Origin: Streptomyces sp. NBC_01244
GTDB lineage: Bacteria > Actinomycetota > Actinomycetes > Streptomycetales > Streptomycetaceae
Reading direction: 5' to 3'
Assembly (NCBI RefSeq): GCF_035987325.1
Contig: NZ_CP108488.1
Span: 5,022,001 to 5,086,000, forward strand
Length of the DNA stretch: 64,000 nt
The notes under the pieces are model-generated. The model was not told where the DNA came from. It saw nothing but the letters and a program-made list of their open reading frames with translations, and searched no databases. How positions within the stretch are numbered: position 1 is the stretch's first letter; each line of letters starts with the position of its first letter. Below are positions 33,573-41,947 of the stretch, in pieces. The translations under genes were made by a program, and so were the position numbers.

Positions 33573-34436
33573 GTGCCCACGGACAACCGGGTATCCACGG
33601 TGCTGGCACGCCGACTGGGCGGGGAGCTGCTGCGCCTGCGGGACGCTGCGGGCCTGACGCAGCCGCAAGCGGCGCAGGTGCTGAGTGCGACGGCGGCCAA
33701 GGTCGCCAAAATGGAGCGAGGCTGGGTTCCGTTCCGGGACCCGGACATCGTCGCCCTGTGCAAGCTCTACGGGGAGACGGACGAGTCGGCCGTCGCCGGA
33801 TTGCTGGCGCTGGCCAAGCTGGACCGCGAGCGGCGCAAGGCCAAGGGCTGGTGGCAGCAGATGCACCTCGTCGGCAACCTTGGTGAGTACATCGCGATGG
33901 AGCAGGTGGCCACGCGGATCCGTACGTGGCAGCTGGCCCTTGTTCCTGGATTGCTCCAGACTCCCGAGTACATTCGGGCGCTGGGGGTCACGTCCAACTG
34001 GTCGCACCCCGACGAGATCGAGGTGCTGGTCACGTCTCGGGTCAAGCGACAAGCGCGGCTGTGGGGCGAGCAACCACTGGAATTCCACGCGGTGGTGTGG
34101 GAGGCCGCATTGCGCCAGCAGATCGGTAGCCCCGAGGTGATGCGTGGGCAGCTCAATCACCTGGCCGAGATGGCCAGGCTCCCCCACGTCCACGTGCAGG
34201 TGTTGCCTTTCCGGGCGGGAGGGCACCATGGCGCCTCGGGCTCGTTCAACATCGTTTCGTTCGCTGAACAAGGTGCATTGGACGTCGCTTACGCCGAGAC
34301 GGCCGCGGCTAAGGTTTGGGTGGAGGGGTCGGAAGGCAACGAGGCGTTCAGCCGGGCCTTCGCACGGGTGTCCCGTCTGAGTCTCTCGCCGCATGACTCC
34401 GTGAACCTGATCGACTCCATCAGCAAAGGTATGTAA
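33573..34436 (+). CDS. XRE-family regulator with DUF5753 domain
   Basis: A 287-residue protein with an N-terminal helix-turn-helix (LLRLRDAAGLTQPQAAQVL, residues 20-75) and a long C-terminal DUF5753-type ligand-like domain (WQLALVPGLLQTPEYIRAL, then HVHVQVLPFRAGGH). It is paired with the DUF397 gene four bases downstream, an arrangement known in Streptomyces development and antibiotic regulation loci. The start is GTG 33573 with GAGGAGGTG upstream. Confidence 0.9.
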   Translation: MPTDNRVSTVLARRLGGELLRLRDAAGLTQPQAAQVLSATAAKVAKMERGWVPFRDPDIVALCKLYGETDESAVAGLLALAKLDRERRKAKGWWQQMHLVGNLGEYIAMEQVATRIRTWQLALVPGLLQTPEYIRALGVTSNWSHPDEIEVLVTSRVKRQARLWGEQPLEFHAVVWEAALRQQIGSPEVMRGQLNHLAEMARLPHVHVQVLPFRAGGHHGASGSFNIVSFAEQGALDVAYAETAAAKVWVEGSEGNEAFSRAFARVSRLSLSPHDSVNLIDSISKGM

Positions 34437-34440
34437 GCCC

Positions 34441-34623
34441 GTGAACCAGTTCGAGTTCGTGAAGTCCAGTTACAGCGACGACCAGGCCGATTCGGAGTGC
34501 GTCGAGGTGGCCACCAACATCGTCGGCACGGTCGCCGTCCGGGACAGCAAGCGGGGCGACGGGCCGGTCATCCGGGTCACCGCCACCGCGTGGGCCGACT
34601 TCGCGGCGACGCAGGCCGGGTGA
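34441..34623 (+). CDS. DUF397 small protein
   Basis: A 60-residue protein with the DUF397 pattern: FVKSSYSDDQADSECVEV at the N-terminus, AVRDSKRGDGPVI and a final WADFAATQ. It is the usual partner of an XRE/DUF5753 regulator; the pair likely works as an antagonist or co-regulator system. The GTG start is four bases after the XRE stop and its TGA overlaps the next GTG. Confidence 0.9.
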   Translation: MNQFEFVKSSYSDDQADSECVEVATNIVGTVAVRDSKRGDGPVIRVTATAWADFAATQAG

Positions 34624-35105
34624 GCATCCGGACCGGGCGGCTGACCCTGCTGCCCCTGGAGGTCGCGCACGCCGAGGAGATGGCGGCCGTGCTGGGCGAT
34701 CCGGAGCTGCACGGCTTCATCGGCGGAGCCCCCCTCACCGAGTCGGAGCTGCACGCCCGCTACGAACGACTGGTCGCCGGTTCGCCGGACCCCGCCGTCA
34801 CCTGGTGCAACTGGGTGGTCCGGCTCGACGCCGAGGACTGCCTGACCGGCACGGTCCAGGCGACCGTGTCCGGGGAGGCCGCCGAGATCGCCTGGGTCAT
34901 CGGTACGCCCTGGCAGCGCCGCGGCATCGCCGTCGAGGCGGCCCGGGCGATGGTCGAGTGGCTCGGGACGCAGGCCGGGGTGCGCACCGTCATCGCGCAC
35001 GTGCACCCCGACCACACCGCGTCCGCCGCCGTCGCCACGCGGGTCGGACTCGCCGCCACGGACCGGGTCGAGGACGGCGAGATCCGCTGGGAGGGGCCCG
35101 CCTGA
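34620..35105 (+). CDS. GNAT-family N-acetyltransferase (RimJ/RimL-like)
   Basis: A 161-residue acetyltransferase. It begins SIRTGRLTLLPLEVAHAEEM, with the RimJ/RimL-like N-terminus, and has the acetyl-CoA loop in WVIGTPWQRRGIAVEAARAM. The GTG start overlaps the DUF397 stop (GTGA), so it is co-translated with the regulator pair. The acceptor is unknown. Confidence 0.82.
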   Translation: MSIRTGRLTLLPLEVAHAEEMAAVLGDPELHGFIGGAPLTESELHARYERLVAGSPDPAVTWCNWVVRLDAEDCLTGTVQATVSGEAAEIAWVIGTPWQRRGIAVEAARAMVEWLGTQAGVRTVIAHVHPDHTASAAVATRVGLAATDRVEDGEIRWEGPA

Positions 35106-35311
35106 CGGGGCATCGCCCGAGGGTGACGGTGTACGCGCAGGTCAAGGGCGTACGTAGGCCGGTTGCGCGGCGTGTCCGCACGGGCGGTGCGGGGGCTCGG
35201 GTTGCGGGGGCTGACGGGGTGTCGGTGAGTGGGCTGGGACACGTCCCATGTCGCGTCCCACGTCACGCTCCGGCACGTCCCATGTCGGGGCTCCTCGACA
35301 GGAGAGATTCG

Positions 35312-36157
35312 TTGCACCGCATCACGCGTTACACCGTCCCCGCCGCCCTCTGCCTGACCCTGCTGACCGCGTCCCCCGGTCTGGCGTCGGCGGCGGCGGA
35401 GTCGTCCGCGAAGCCGCAGGCCGCCGCCGCGTTCGTGGCGGCCGCGCCGGCCGGGAAGGCGATCCCCGGTACCGAGGCCCTGCTCGCGCAGGTCCAGTCG
35501 CTGGGCGGGCTCGGCGGGCTGCTCAAACCCATCACCGATCTGCTGGCCGCCATCCTGAAGTCCCCCGACGGCAAGATCCCGGAGGCGGACCTGGCCGCCT
35601 TCAAGGAGAAGATCGCCGCCGCGATCGAGGACCTGAAGAAGAGCCTGCCCGCCGCCCCGGCCCTGCCGGTACCGGTCCCGCCGGTGGAGGCCCCGAACCT
35701 CCCGGTGGACCCGCCGAAGCTCCCGGTCGAGGCCCCGAAGCTTCCGGTGGAGGCCCCGGCGGTCCCGGTCGAGGCTCCGAAGCTGCCGGTGGAAGCTCCG
35801 AAGCTCCCTGTTGAGGCCCCGGCGCTGCCCGTCGAGGCGCCGAAGCTGCCGGTCGAGGCTCCGAAGCTCCCGGTGGCGGCGCCTGCGCTGCCCGTGGCGC
35901 TCACCGTCTCCGTCCGCAAGGCCGCCAAGCCCGCCGCCGGCCCGCTCGACCTGGCCACGGGTGCCATCGACAAGCTCAAGGGCTCCGTCGACGGCCTCAC
36001 CAAGGCCGCCGGCCCCTGCGGTTGCTCCACCGACGCCAAGGCCAAGGCCACGGACGTGGTGACCGACCTGGTCGCGGCCCTGGTCGCCCTGCTCACCGGC
36101 CTCGGCCTCCCGGGCCTGCCCCCGCTCCCGGCCCCGGTCCCGCTGCCCGTCCAGTAA
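35312..36157 (+). CDS. Secreted Pro-rich repeat protein
   Basis: A 281-residue protein with a clear signal peptide (HRITRYTVPAALCLTLLT, cut after about residue 27, ASA). The mature part has a helical region of about 70 residues, then some 15 tandem copies of a heptapeptide-like unit (E/D)APKLPV between residues about 120 and 195. An alanine-rich region with AGPCGCSTDAK follows, and a Leu/Pro-rich tail. The TTG start at 35312 is favoured by GGAGAG five bases upstream; an ATG ten codons earlier has no site. It is probably a cell-surface or wall-spanning protein; no sortase motif is seen. The function is unknown. Confidence 0.7.
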   Translation: MHRITRYTVPAALCLTLLTASPGLASAAAESSAKPQAAAAFVAAAPAGKAIPGTEALLAQVQSLGGLGGLLKPITDLLAAILKSPDGKIPEADLAAFKEKIAAAIEDLKKSLPAAPALPVPVPPVEAPNLPVDPPKLPVEAPKLPVEAPAVPVEAPKLPVEAPKLPVEAPALPVEAPKLPVEAPKLPVAAPALPVALTVSVRKAAKPAAGPLDLATGAIDKLKGSVDGLTKAAGPCGCSTDAKAKATDVVTDLVAALVALLTGLGLPGLPPLPAPVPLPVQ

Positions 36158-36170
36158 CACCGCACCCGCC

Positions 36171-36235
36171 GCACCCCCGGCCCCGGCGCTGCCCGCCCAC
36201 CAGCGGCAGCGCCCCGCCGGGTCGGTCGCGGTCGG
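36171..36235. repeat. GC-rich hairpin repeat, copy A
   Basis: This stretch begins gcacccccggccccggcgct and contains the stem ggcgctgcc (36185-36193) with ggcagcgcc (36205-36213). It follows the secreted-protein stop by 14 bases and likely acts as its terminator. Nearly the same sequence recurs at 36742-36807 after the next gene. Confidence 0.7.
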
Positions 36236-36269
36236 TTGCCTGCTTCGCGGGGCATGAGACGGTCTGGCC

Positions 36270-36686
36270 GTGACAGAGATGACGGGTGGGTTGGAGTCGG
36301 CCCTGGCCGAGGCGTCGTCCCCTTCGTGGACGCGACGTGCTCGCGCCGGGCGCGACCTCGCTTCCTTCGCCGATGTTCCGGAAGCTGCGGAAGTCCTGGT
36401 GAGGCTGCTGCTGGATGCCGAGGACACCGCGGTGACGCGCCGGACGGCGGAGGCCCTGGCCCGCACGGGGACGACGGCCGCGGTGAGGCTCATCGCTCTC
36501 GCGGTCGTGGAGGCCGACGACAACCGGGCCGACTGGCTGCAGACCGGGGTGCACGACGCACGCGTGGGGCCGGACGGTGTGCCGGACGTAGCCGAGGCCT
36601 GCGCAAAGCTCGCCCAGGATCAGGAGGAACCGGTCCGGCGGGGCGCCGCGGAGATCTCGGCGTGGGCAGCCGGGACAAGCCGCTGA
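36270..36686 (+). CDS. HEAT-repeat-like small protein
   Basis: A 138-residue all-helical protein; the pattern AEDTAVTRRTAEALARTGTTA followed by further helices is that of short HEAT/ARM repeats, which mediate protein binding. The start is GTG 36270, or ATG 36279. It is enclosed by two copies of a GC-rich hairpin repeat. No enzymatic motif is seen. Confidence 0.55.
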   Translation: MTEMTGGLESALAEASSPSWTRRARAGRDLASFADVPEAAEVLVRLLLDAEDTAVTRRTAEALARTGTTAAVRLIALAVVEADDNRADWLQTGVHDARVGPDGVPDVAEACAKLAQDQEEPVRRGAAEISAWAAGTSR

Positions 36687-37250
36687 CCTGAACGGCATGC
36701 ACATGGGCGCAGCCCGGTTCCCCCTGACCGATGAGATCGGTGCACCCCCGGCCCCGGCGCTGCCCGCCCACCGGCGGCAGGGCCCCGCCGGGGGCGATCG
36801 CGGCCGGGCAAGGCCCGCCCCACCCCGATGCTCGCCGCCGGAGCGGCGGCAGGCCCCCGCTCGGGCGAACCCGCAGCAGCGGCAGTGTCCCCGCCCCCGC
36901 GCTGCCCACCCATGAGCGGGCAGGGCCCCACCCCGGTGCTCGCGTTCGAGCAAGGCTCGCCCCCACCCCGGAGCTCAGGCGGAGCGCTGCCCGCATCAGG
37001 CTCGCCCCTGGGCGGCAGCGCGGCCGCGCCCCGGCGCACTCCGAGCAGCGGAGCGGCGGCCGCACCCCCGGGCGGGCCGCGCCGCCGGTGCTCGCCGAGC
37101 AGGGCGGCGTCCCCGGCCCGGGGGGCCCGTTCACCGAGCGGCCAGCGCCCCCGCGTGCCGCCGCGCGACCGTACGGACCCCCTTGACGCGCCCCCCGCGC
37201 CGGTGGACGCTCCCGGGGCGCGGATCCGTACGGTGCGTTGGGGGGCCGGT
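36687..37250. other. Gene-free GC-rich stretch with repeat copies
   Basis: This 564-base stretch contains no supported gene. It holds copy B of the GC-rich repeat at 36742-36807 and a third, partial relative near 36,892-36,925 whose stem is ctgccc/gggcag. It also has many short palindromes such as ccgccggagcggcgg. A frame open through it in phase with the papain-like gene is made of Pro/Ala/Gly/Arg and is likely an effect of base composition. Confidence 0.5.
36742..36807. repeat. GC-rich hairpin repeat, copy B
   Basis: Copy of the element at 36171-36235, with only a few differences over about 60 bases. It follows the HEAT-like gene by 55 bases. The stem is weaker here than in copy A because the right arm reads ggcagggcc. 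Confidence 0.7.
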
Positions 37251-39185
37251 ATGCCGGAGCAGTCGGAGGGGCGTGTCCAGACGGCGGGGGAGCTGCGGGC
37301 CCTGCTCGCGGCGTGCGGGGCGCGGTGGTCCGTGAGCGAGCACCTCGCCGACGGGGATCGCGTACCGAGGCCCGCGCTGGGCCTGGGCGCGAGCACGGCG
37401 GCGGCAGCGGAGCTGACGCCCGCCGGGGCCGCGCCGCCGGTGGACCTGCGGAGCCTCGTGGGCCGGGCCAGCGGCAATCCGCACCTCACCCGGCGCAGGG
37501 CGGCGCACGGGCTGCTCCCCGACACCGACACCGGCACGGGCACCGGCACCGGGGCCCCCGCCCGCCCCTCCGCCGTGGACTGGCGGAGCCGGTGGGGGTG
37601 GCCCTGGCTCACCAAGGTGCAGGACCAGGGCCCGTGCAGCGCCTCATGGGCGTTCGGGGCGGCCGGCCTGGTGGAGTCGATGGCCCGCATCGAGCACCAC
37701 GTGTGGGCCGAGCGGTCCGAGGGGGACGTGCACGACGGGATGAAGGCCCCCTGCGGGCAGACGGGCAGCCCCGAGGCCGCCCTCGACTGGATCCGGACCA
37801 ACGGCGGACTCGCGGACCCGGGCTGCTGGCCGTACTCGCCGCCGCCGCCCGGTACCCCGGTCGACCGCCGGGAGGCCTGGCGGGCCGAGTACACCCCGAG
37901 CTGGGACCGCTCGGGCCGGACCGTCCGCATCACCGGGGGACACGTCCTGCTCGGCGACGTGGAGCAGCAGAAGGTCTGGCTGGACACGGTGGGCCCGCTG
38001 ACCGCCTGCTTCGACGTCTACGAGGACTTCTTCGGCCTCGGCTCCGGCGTCTATCACCGCACCAGTGACCGCCTGGCGGGCGGCCACTGCGTCCTGATCA
38101 CCGGCTACGACGACGCGGCGGGCTGCTGGCTGTTCAAGAACTCCTGGGGGACCGGCTACCACGTGGGCGGCCACGGCCGGATCGCGTACGGCGAGGCGCG
38201 GATCGACGACTGGGCGAAGTGCGGGCTGCAGGACACCAACATCGACCCGTGGAGCAAGCGCCGCCTGCACACCGGCAACGTCTACGAGAGCGGCAACGGC
38301 CGGGCCCACCGCAACTTCGAGATGGCGTCCCTCAGCGGAGTCGGCGGGGGCTCCCTGACCCACTGGTGGCGCGAGGGCGACGCCCCCTTCGCCTGGAACC
38401 GCGCCCAGAGCTTCGCCTCCGACGCCTCGGGCCAGCCCGCCTTCACGGGGACCACGTACAACCGGAACATGGAGTCCCTGCACGTCACCACGGGCGGCCG
38501 GCTCCGCCACTGGTACTACGAGCACTTCGCCGGCGCCTGGCGCGACGGCGGCGCCTTCGGCCCCGGCGACGCGGCGGTCGGCTCGACCCCGGCCTTCATC
38601 CAGAGCGACTACGGGGCTCCCGGCAACTTCGAGGTGGTCGTCCGCACCGCCGACGGCCGCCTGGGCCACTGGTGGCGGATCAACGGCGCTCCCTGGACCT
38701 GGAACGACGGCGGCCGCTTCGCCTCCGGCATCGCGCACTTCGGCCCGGCCCTGGTCCAGACCCGCTCCCGCCACCTCGACCTGGTGGCCACCCGCACCGA
38801 CGGCCGGATGCAGCTGTGGTGGCGCGACGACCCGAACGGGTTCGTCTGGCGCCCCGGCGAGGTCTTCGGCTCCGGGATCACCTCCGCGCCCTGCCTGATC
38901 GAGGCGCAGTACGGGGCGGCCGACGAGGACACCGCCGGGAACTACGAGCTGTGCGTGACGGGCGCGGGCGGCCGCGTCGAGCACTGGTGGCGCGGCAACG
39001 CGGGCGGCGCGGCCTGGCAGCGCTCCACCGTCTTCGGCCACGACGTGCTGGCGGTCACCGGGATGCTCCAGGGCAGCTTCGGGTTCAACCTGGAGGTGAT
39101 CGTCCTGCGCACGGACCGCCTGCTCCAGCACTACCGGCGCGACGGCGCGGGCTGGCACGAGGGGGCGGTGATCGGCCCGGCATAG
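37251..39185 (+). CDS. Papain-fold (C1A-like) protein with Cys-to-Ser active site and lectin-like propeller
   Basis: A 644-residue protein. Residues 1-105 are a prodomain-like part. The C1A fold spans about 105-325: DWRSRWGWPWLTKVQDQGPC gives Q126, then the catalytic cysteine position is S132 (SASWAF instead of the usual GSCWAF). H279 in AGGHCVLITGY and N297 in FKNSWGTGY are kept. Residues about 330-640 contain repeats of 45-50 residues with an HWWR motif (for example SLTHWWR, LGHWWRING, VEHWWRGN), like PLL-type lectin propellers. No signal peptide is evident. It may be a binding protein with a dead protease domain, or a serine-nucleophile variant. A chagasin-like inhibitor gene follows 37 bases downstream. 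Confidence 0.75.
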   Translation: MPEQSEGRVQTAGELRALLAACGARWSVSEHLADGDRVPRPALGLGASTAAAAELTPAGAAPPVDLRSLVGRASGNPHLTRRRAAHGLLPDTDTGTGTGTGAPARPSAVDWRSRWGWPWLTKVQDQGPCSASWAFGAAGLVESMARIEHHVWAERSEGDVHDGMKAPCGQTGSPEAALDWIRTNGGLADPGCWPYSPPPPGTPVDRREAWRAEYTPSWDRSGRTVRITGGHVLLGDVEQQKVWLDTVGPLTACFDVYEDFFGLGSGVYHRTSDRLAGGHCVLITGYDDAAGCWLFKNSWGTGYHVGGHGRIAYGEARIDDWAKCGLQDTNIDPWSKRRLHTGNVYESGNGRAHRNFEMASLSGVGGGSLTHWWREGDAPFAWNRAQSFASDASGQPAFTGTTYNRNMESLHVTTGGRLRHWYYEHFAGAWRDGGAFGPGDAAVGSTPAFIQSDYGAPGNFEVVVRTADGRLGHWWRINGAPWTWNDGGRFASGIAHFGPALVQTRSRHLDLVATRTDGRMQLWWRDDPNGFVWRPGEVFGSGITSAPCLIEAQYGAADEDTAGNYELCVTGAGGRVEHWWRGNAGGAAWQRSTVFGHDVLAVTGMLQGSFGFNLEVIVLRTDRLLQHYRRDGAGWHEGAVIGPA

Positions 39186-39222
39186 GCCGTCTCCGCAGGA
39201 GATCCGCAGGAGAGGAGTCCGC

Positions 39223-39534
39223 GTGGAGGTGCGCGAGGTGGCGCTCGCGCCCGGTGAGCCGTACGAGCTGCGGCTCACCGGGCGCGGTGCGCGCGGCTAC
39301 GTCTGGACCTGGCGGGTGACGGGGGACGCGGACGCGGTCTCGGTGGCGGAGGGGCCGTCGGGGCCGCCGGACCCTGCCGCGGGGCCGCCGCTGCCCGGGG
39401 CGACGGTGGAGCGGCTGTACCTCGTACGGGGGCTGGTGGCGGGCCGGGCCAGGATCCGCTTCGCGCAGGTGCGTCCGCCGTATCCGGACGAGGCCGCGTA
39501 CGACGAGTTCGTGCTGGACGTCACGGTGCGGTGA
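39223..39534 (+). CDS. Chagasin-like (I42 family) cysteine-protease inhibitor homologue
   Basis: A 103-residue beta-rich protein. The chagasin pattern is visible as an N-terminal strand then a GRGARGYVWTW loop (compare NPTTGYxW), LPGATVERLYLVRGLVAGRA, and a final QVRPPYPDE loop (compare RPW). These three loops plug the active site in known I42 inhibitors of papain-like proteases. The conserved Thr-Thr is not present, so affinity is uncertain. There is no signal peptide. The start is GTG 39223 with GGAGAGGAG upstream; it follows the papain-fold gene and is probably co-transcribed. I infer a matched protease-fold/inhibitor pair. Confidence 0.55.
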   Translation: MEVREVALAPGEPYELRLTGRGARGYVWTWRVTGDADAVSVAEGPSGPPDPAAGPPLPGATVERLYLVRGLVAGRARIRFAQVRPPYPDEAAYDEFVLDVTVR

Positions 39535-39624
39535 GGGACGGTGCGGTGAGGATCCACATGCGGTGAGGGTCCACATGGTGGACGGGCTCCCGGGTTGCAC
39601 CTCTGTTGTATCTATGCTGTGCGC

Positions 39625-40284
39625 ATGCCACCCGCCCGAACCGCCGGTACCACCGTGACCGCTGCCGAACGCGTCTACCAACACGTCAAGCAGGCCGTGC
39701 TCGACCGCCGCTACGAAGGCGGGGTGCTGTTGACCGAGGGCGAGCTGGCGGACGCCGTCGGGGTCTCGCGCACACCGGTCCGCGAGGCGCTGCTGCGGCT
39801 GGAGACCGAGGGACTGCTGAAGCTGTACCCGAAGAAGGGCGCGCTCGTCCTCGCGGTCTCCGCCCAAGAGATCGCCGACGTCATCGAAACCCGGCTGCTG
39901 GTCGAGGAGTTCACCGTCCGCCGGGCGGTACCCGCCCCGGCCGGGCTGCTGGAACGGCTCGCGGAACTGGTCGAGGAGCAGCGCCGGCTCGGCGACGCGG
40001 GCGAGCTCGGGGCGATGATGGCCGCCGACCGGGCCTTCCACGCGGAGATCGTGCGCAGCGCCGGCAACCAGATCCTCTGCCGCCTCTACGACCAACTGCG
40101 CGACCGCCAGCTCCGCATGGGCGTGGCCCTGCTGCACGCGCACCCCGAGCGGGTGGAGCGGACGCTGGCCGAGCACCGGGAGATCCTCGACGCCCTGCGC
40201 GCGGGAGACGCCGACACGGCCGCCGCGGCGGTACGGGCCCACGTGAGCCGGGTCGGGGAACTGGTGCGGGGGTCCGCCCGATGA
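39625..40284 (+). CDS. GntR-family regulator, FCD subfamily
   Basis: A 219-residue regulator with a winged helix at 12-80 (LTEGELADAVGVSRTPVREAL, EGLLKLYPKKGALV) and an FCD ligand domain (ETRLLVEEFTVRRAV, MMAADRAFHAEIVRSAGN, LAEHREILDALRAGD). The FCD domain usually binds a metal and an organic acid. ATG 39625 is preferred; an open upstream extension (MHLCCIYAVR) has no site. The stop overlaps the MFS start (ATGA), so it likely controls and is co-transcribed with the transporter. Confidence 0.9.
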   Translation: MPPARTAGTTVTAAERVYQHVKQAVLDRRYEGGVLLTEGELADAVGVSRTPVREALLRLETEGLLKLYPKKGALVLAVSAQEIADVIETRLLVEEFTVRRAVPAPAGLLERLAELVEEQRRLGDAGELGAMMAADRAFHAEIVRSAGNQILCRLYDQLRDRQLRMGVALLHAHPERVERTLAEHREILDALRAGDADTAAAAVRAHVSRVGELVRGSAR

Positions 40285-41720
40285 GCTCCGCGTCCGCCGC
40301 CTCCCCTGCTGTCTTCAAGGACCCGCCGGGTGGCCGCAAGGCGGTGCTCGTCTGGTCGATCGGCGTCGCCGTCTACTTCGTGGCGGTCATCTTCCGCACC
40401 AGCCTCGGCGTCGCCGGGCTGGAGGCCGCCGACCGCTTCCACGTGAACGCCTCGGCGCTGTCCACCTTCTCCCTGCTCCAACTCCTGGTCTACGCGGGCA
40501 TGCAGATACCCGTCGGCCTGATGGTGGACCGGCTCGGCACCAAGAAGGTGCTCACCCTCGGCGCCGTGCTCTTCACCGCCGGCCAGATCGGCTTCGCGCT
40601 CTCCCCCTCCTACGGGATGGCCCTGGCGGCCCGCGCCCTGCTGGGCTGCGGAGACGCCATGACCTTCATCTCCGTACTGCGGCTCGGCACCCGCTGGTTC
40701 CCGGCCCGCCGGGGCCCGCTGATGGCGCAGTTGGCCGGCCTGGTCGGGATGGCGGGCAACCTGATCTCCACGCTGGTGCTGGCCCCCGTGCTGCACGGGG
40801 TCGGCTGGGTGCCCGCGTTCGCGGGCAGCGCGGTGGCGGGGCTGGTCGTGCTGGTCCCGCTCGTGCTGTTCCTGCGCGACCACCCCGAGGGCCACGAGCC
40901 CGCACCGCAGGCGGGCTCCGGCGCGCGGGGATTCGTACGGCGCCAGATCGCCGACTCCTGGCGGGAGCCGGGCACCAAGCTCGGCCTGTGGGTGCACTTC
41001 ACGACGCAGTTCCCGGCGATGGTGTTCCTGCTGCTGTGGGGGATGCCCTTCCTCGTCGAGGCCCAGAGCCTGTCCCGGACCACCGCGGGCGGGCTGCTGA
41101 CCCTGGTGGTCGCCTCGAACATGGCGCTCGGCCTGGTCTACGGCCAGATCATCGGCCGCAGGCAGTCCTCCCGGATCCCGCTCGCCCTGGGCACGGTCGC
41201 CCTGACCGCCCTCCTGTGGGGCTCGGTCCTGGCCTATCCGGGGGACCACGCGCCGATGTGGCTGCTGATCGCGCTCTGCCTGGTGCTGGGCACGTGCGGG
41301 CCGGCATCGATGATCGGCTTCGACTTCGCCCGGCCCGCCAACCCGGCGGAACGTCAGGGCACCGCCTCCGGAATCACCAACATGGGCGGTTTCATCGCCT
41401 CGATGACGACCCTGCTGGTGGTGGGCCTGCTGCTCGACGCCACCGGGGACGACTACCGCATCGCGTTCTCTTCGGTCTTCGTCCTGGAACTCCTGGGCAT
41501 CGCCCAGATCCTGCGCCTGCGCGGCCGCGCCCTGGCCCGCGAACGCGAACGGATGGGAGCGGGCGTCCTCCCCGGCTTCCTCCCCGGCGTCGGCCCTGCC
41601 ACCGCCCCCGCCGGCGGCCCCGCCGTCCCGCCGGCCCCGGTTCCGGCCGCCACCGCCGTGGCCGCCGCCGGGGCCGGCGCCCCCGTCGGCACCCCTGCCG
41701 ACCCACGACCGTCCGGGTGA
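40281..41720 (+). CDS. MFS transporter (nitrate/sugar-phosphate-like 12-TM)
   Basis: A 479-residue transporter with 12 predicted membrane segments; the loop 2-3 motif reads GLMVDRLGTKKVLTLGA. The last 60 residues are an Ala/Pro-rich cytoplasmic tail. It is coupled to the FCD regulator, which suggests uptake of an organic acid or similar small molecule. The substrate is unknown. Confidence 0.85.
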   Translation: MSSASAASPAVFKDPPGGRKAVLVWSIGVAVYFVAVIFRTSLGVAGLEAADRFHVNASALSTFSLLQLLVYAGMQIPVGLMVDRLGTKKVLTLGAVLFTAGQIGFALSPSYGMALAARALLGCGDAMTFISVLRLGTRWFPARRGPLMAQLAGLVGMAGNLISTLVLAPVLHGVGWVPAFAGSAVAGLVVLVPLVLFLRDHPEGHEPAPQAGSGARGFVRRQIADSWREPGTKLGLWVHFTTQFPAMVFLLLWGMPFLVEAQSLSRTTAGGLLTLVVASNMALGLVYGQIIGRRQSSRIPLALGTVALTALLWGSVLAYPGDHAPMWLLIALCLVLGTCGPASMIGFDFARPANPAERQGTASGITNMGGFIASMTTLLVVGLLLDATGDDYRIAFSSVFVLELLGIAQILRLRGRALARERERMGAGVLPGFLPGVGPATAPAGGPAVPPAPVPAATAVAAAGAGAPVGTPADPRPSG

Positions 41721-41947
41721 CATCCGGAGCCGGCCCGGCTTGTGCGCGGCCCCCGCACCGAGGAGGACGGGACGGGTCCGGGTGGGACAGACCCCCGTCC
41801 TTTCCCACCCATCCGTCCGCCCACTCCACGGAGTCGGGTTCCGGCCAACGCGTGCCGAGCCTATGAGGGCCCCGCGCGGCCGGGTGTGCACTGCGCGCAG
41901 GGACCGTTGACAATGCGCGCAGCGGCCCCGGCCGTGCCCGGGGCCTG

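Noticed and set aside
36828..37250. N-terminal extension of the papain-fold protein
   Set aside because: The frame stays open but encodes only Pro/Ala/Gly/Arg-rich sequence overlapping repeat elements; ATG 37251 with GGGGGG upstream gives a sensible start.
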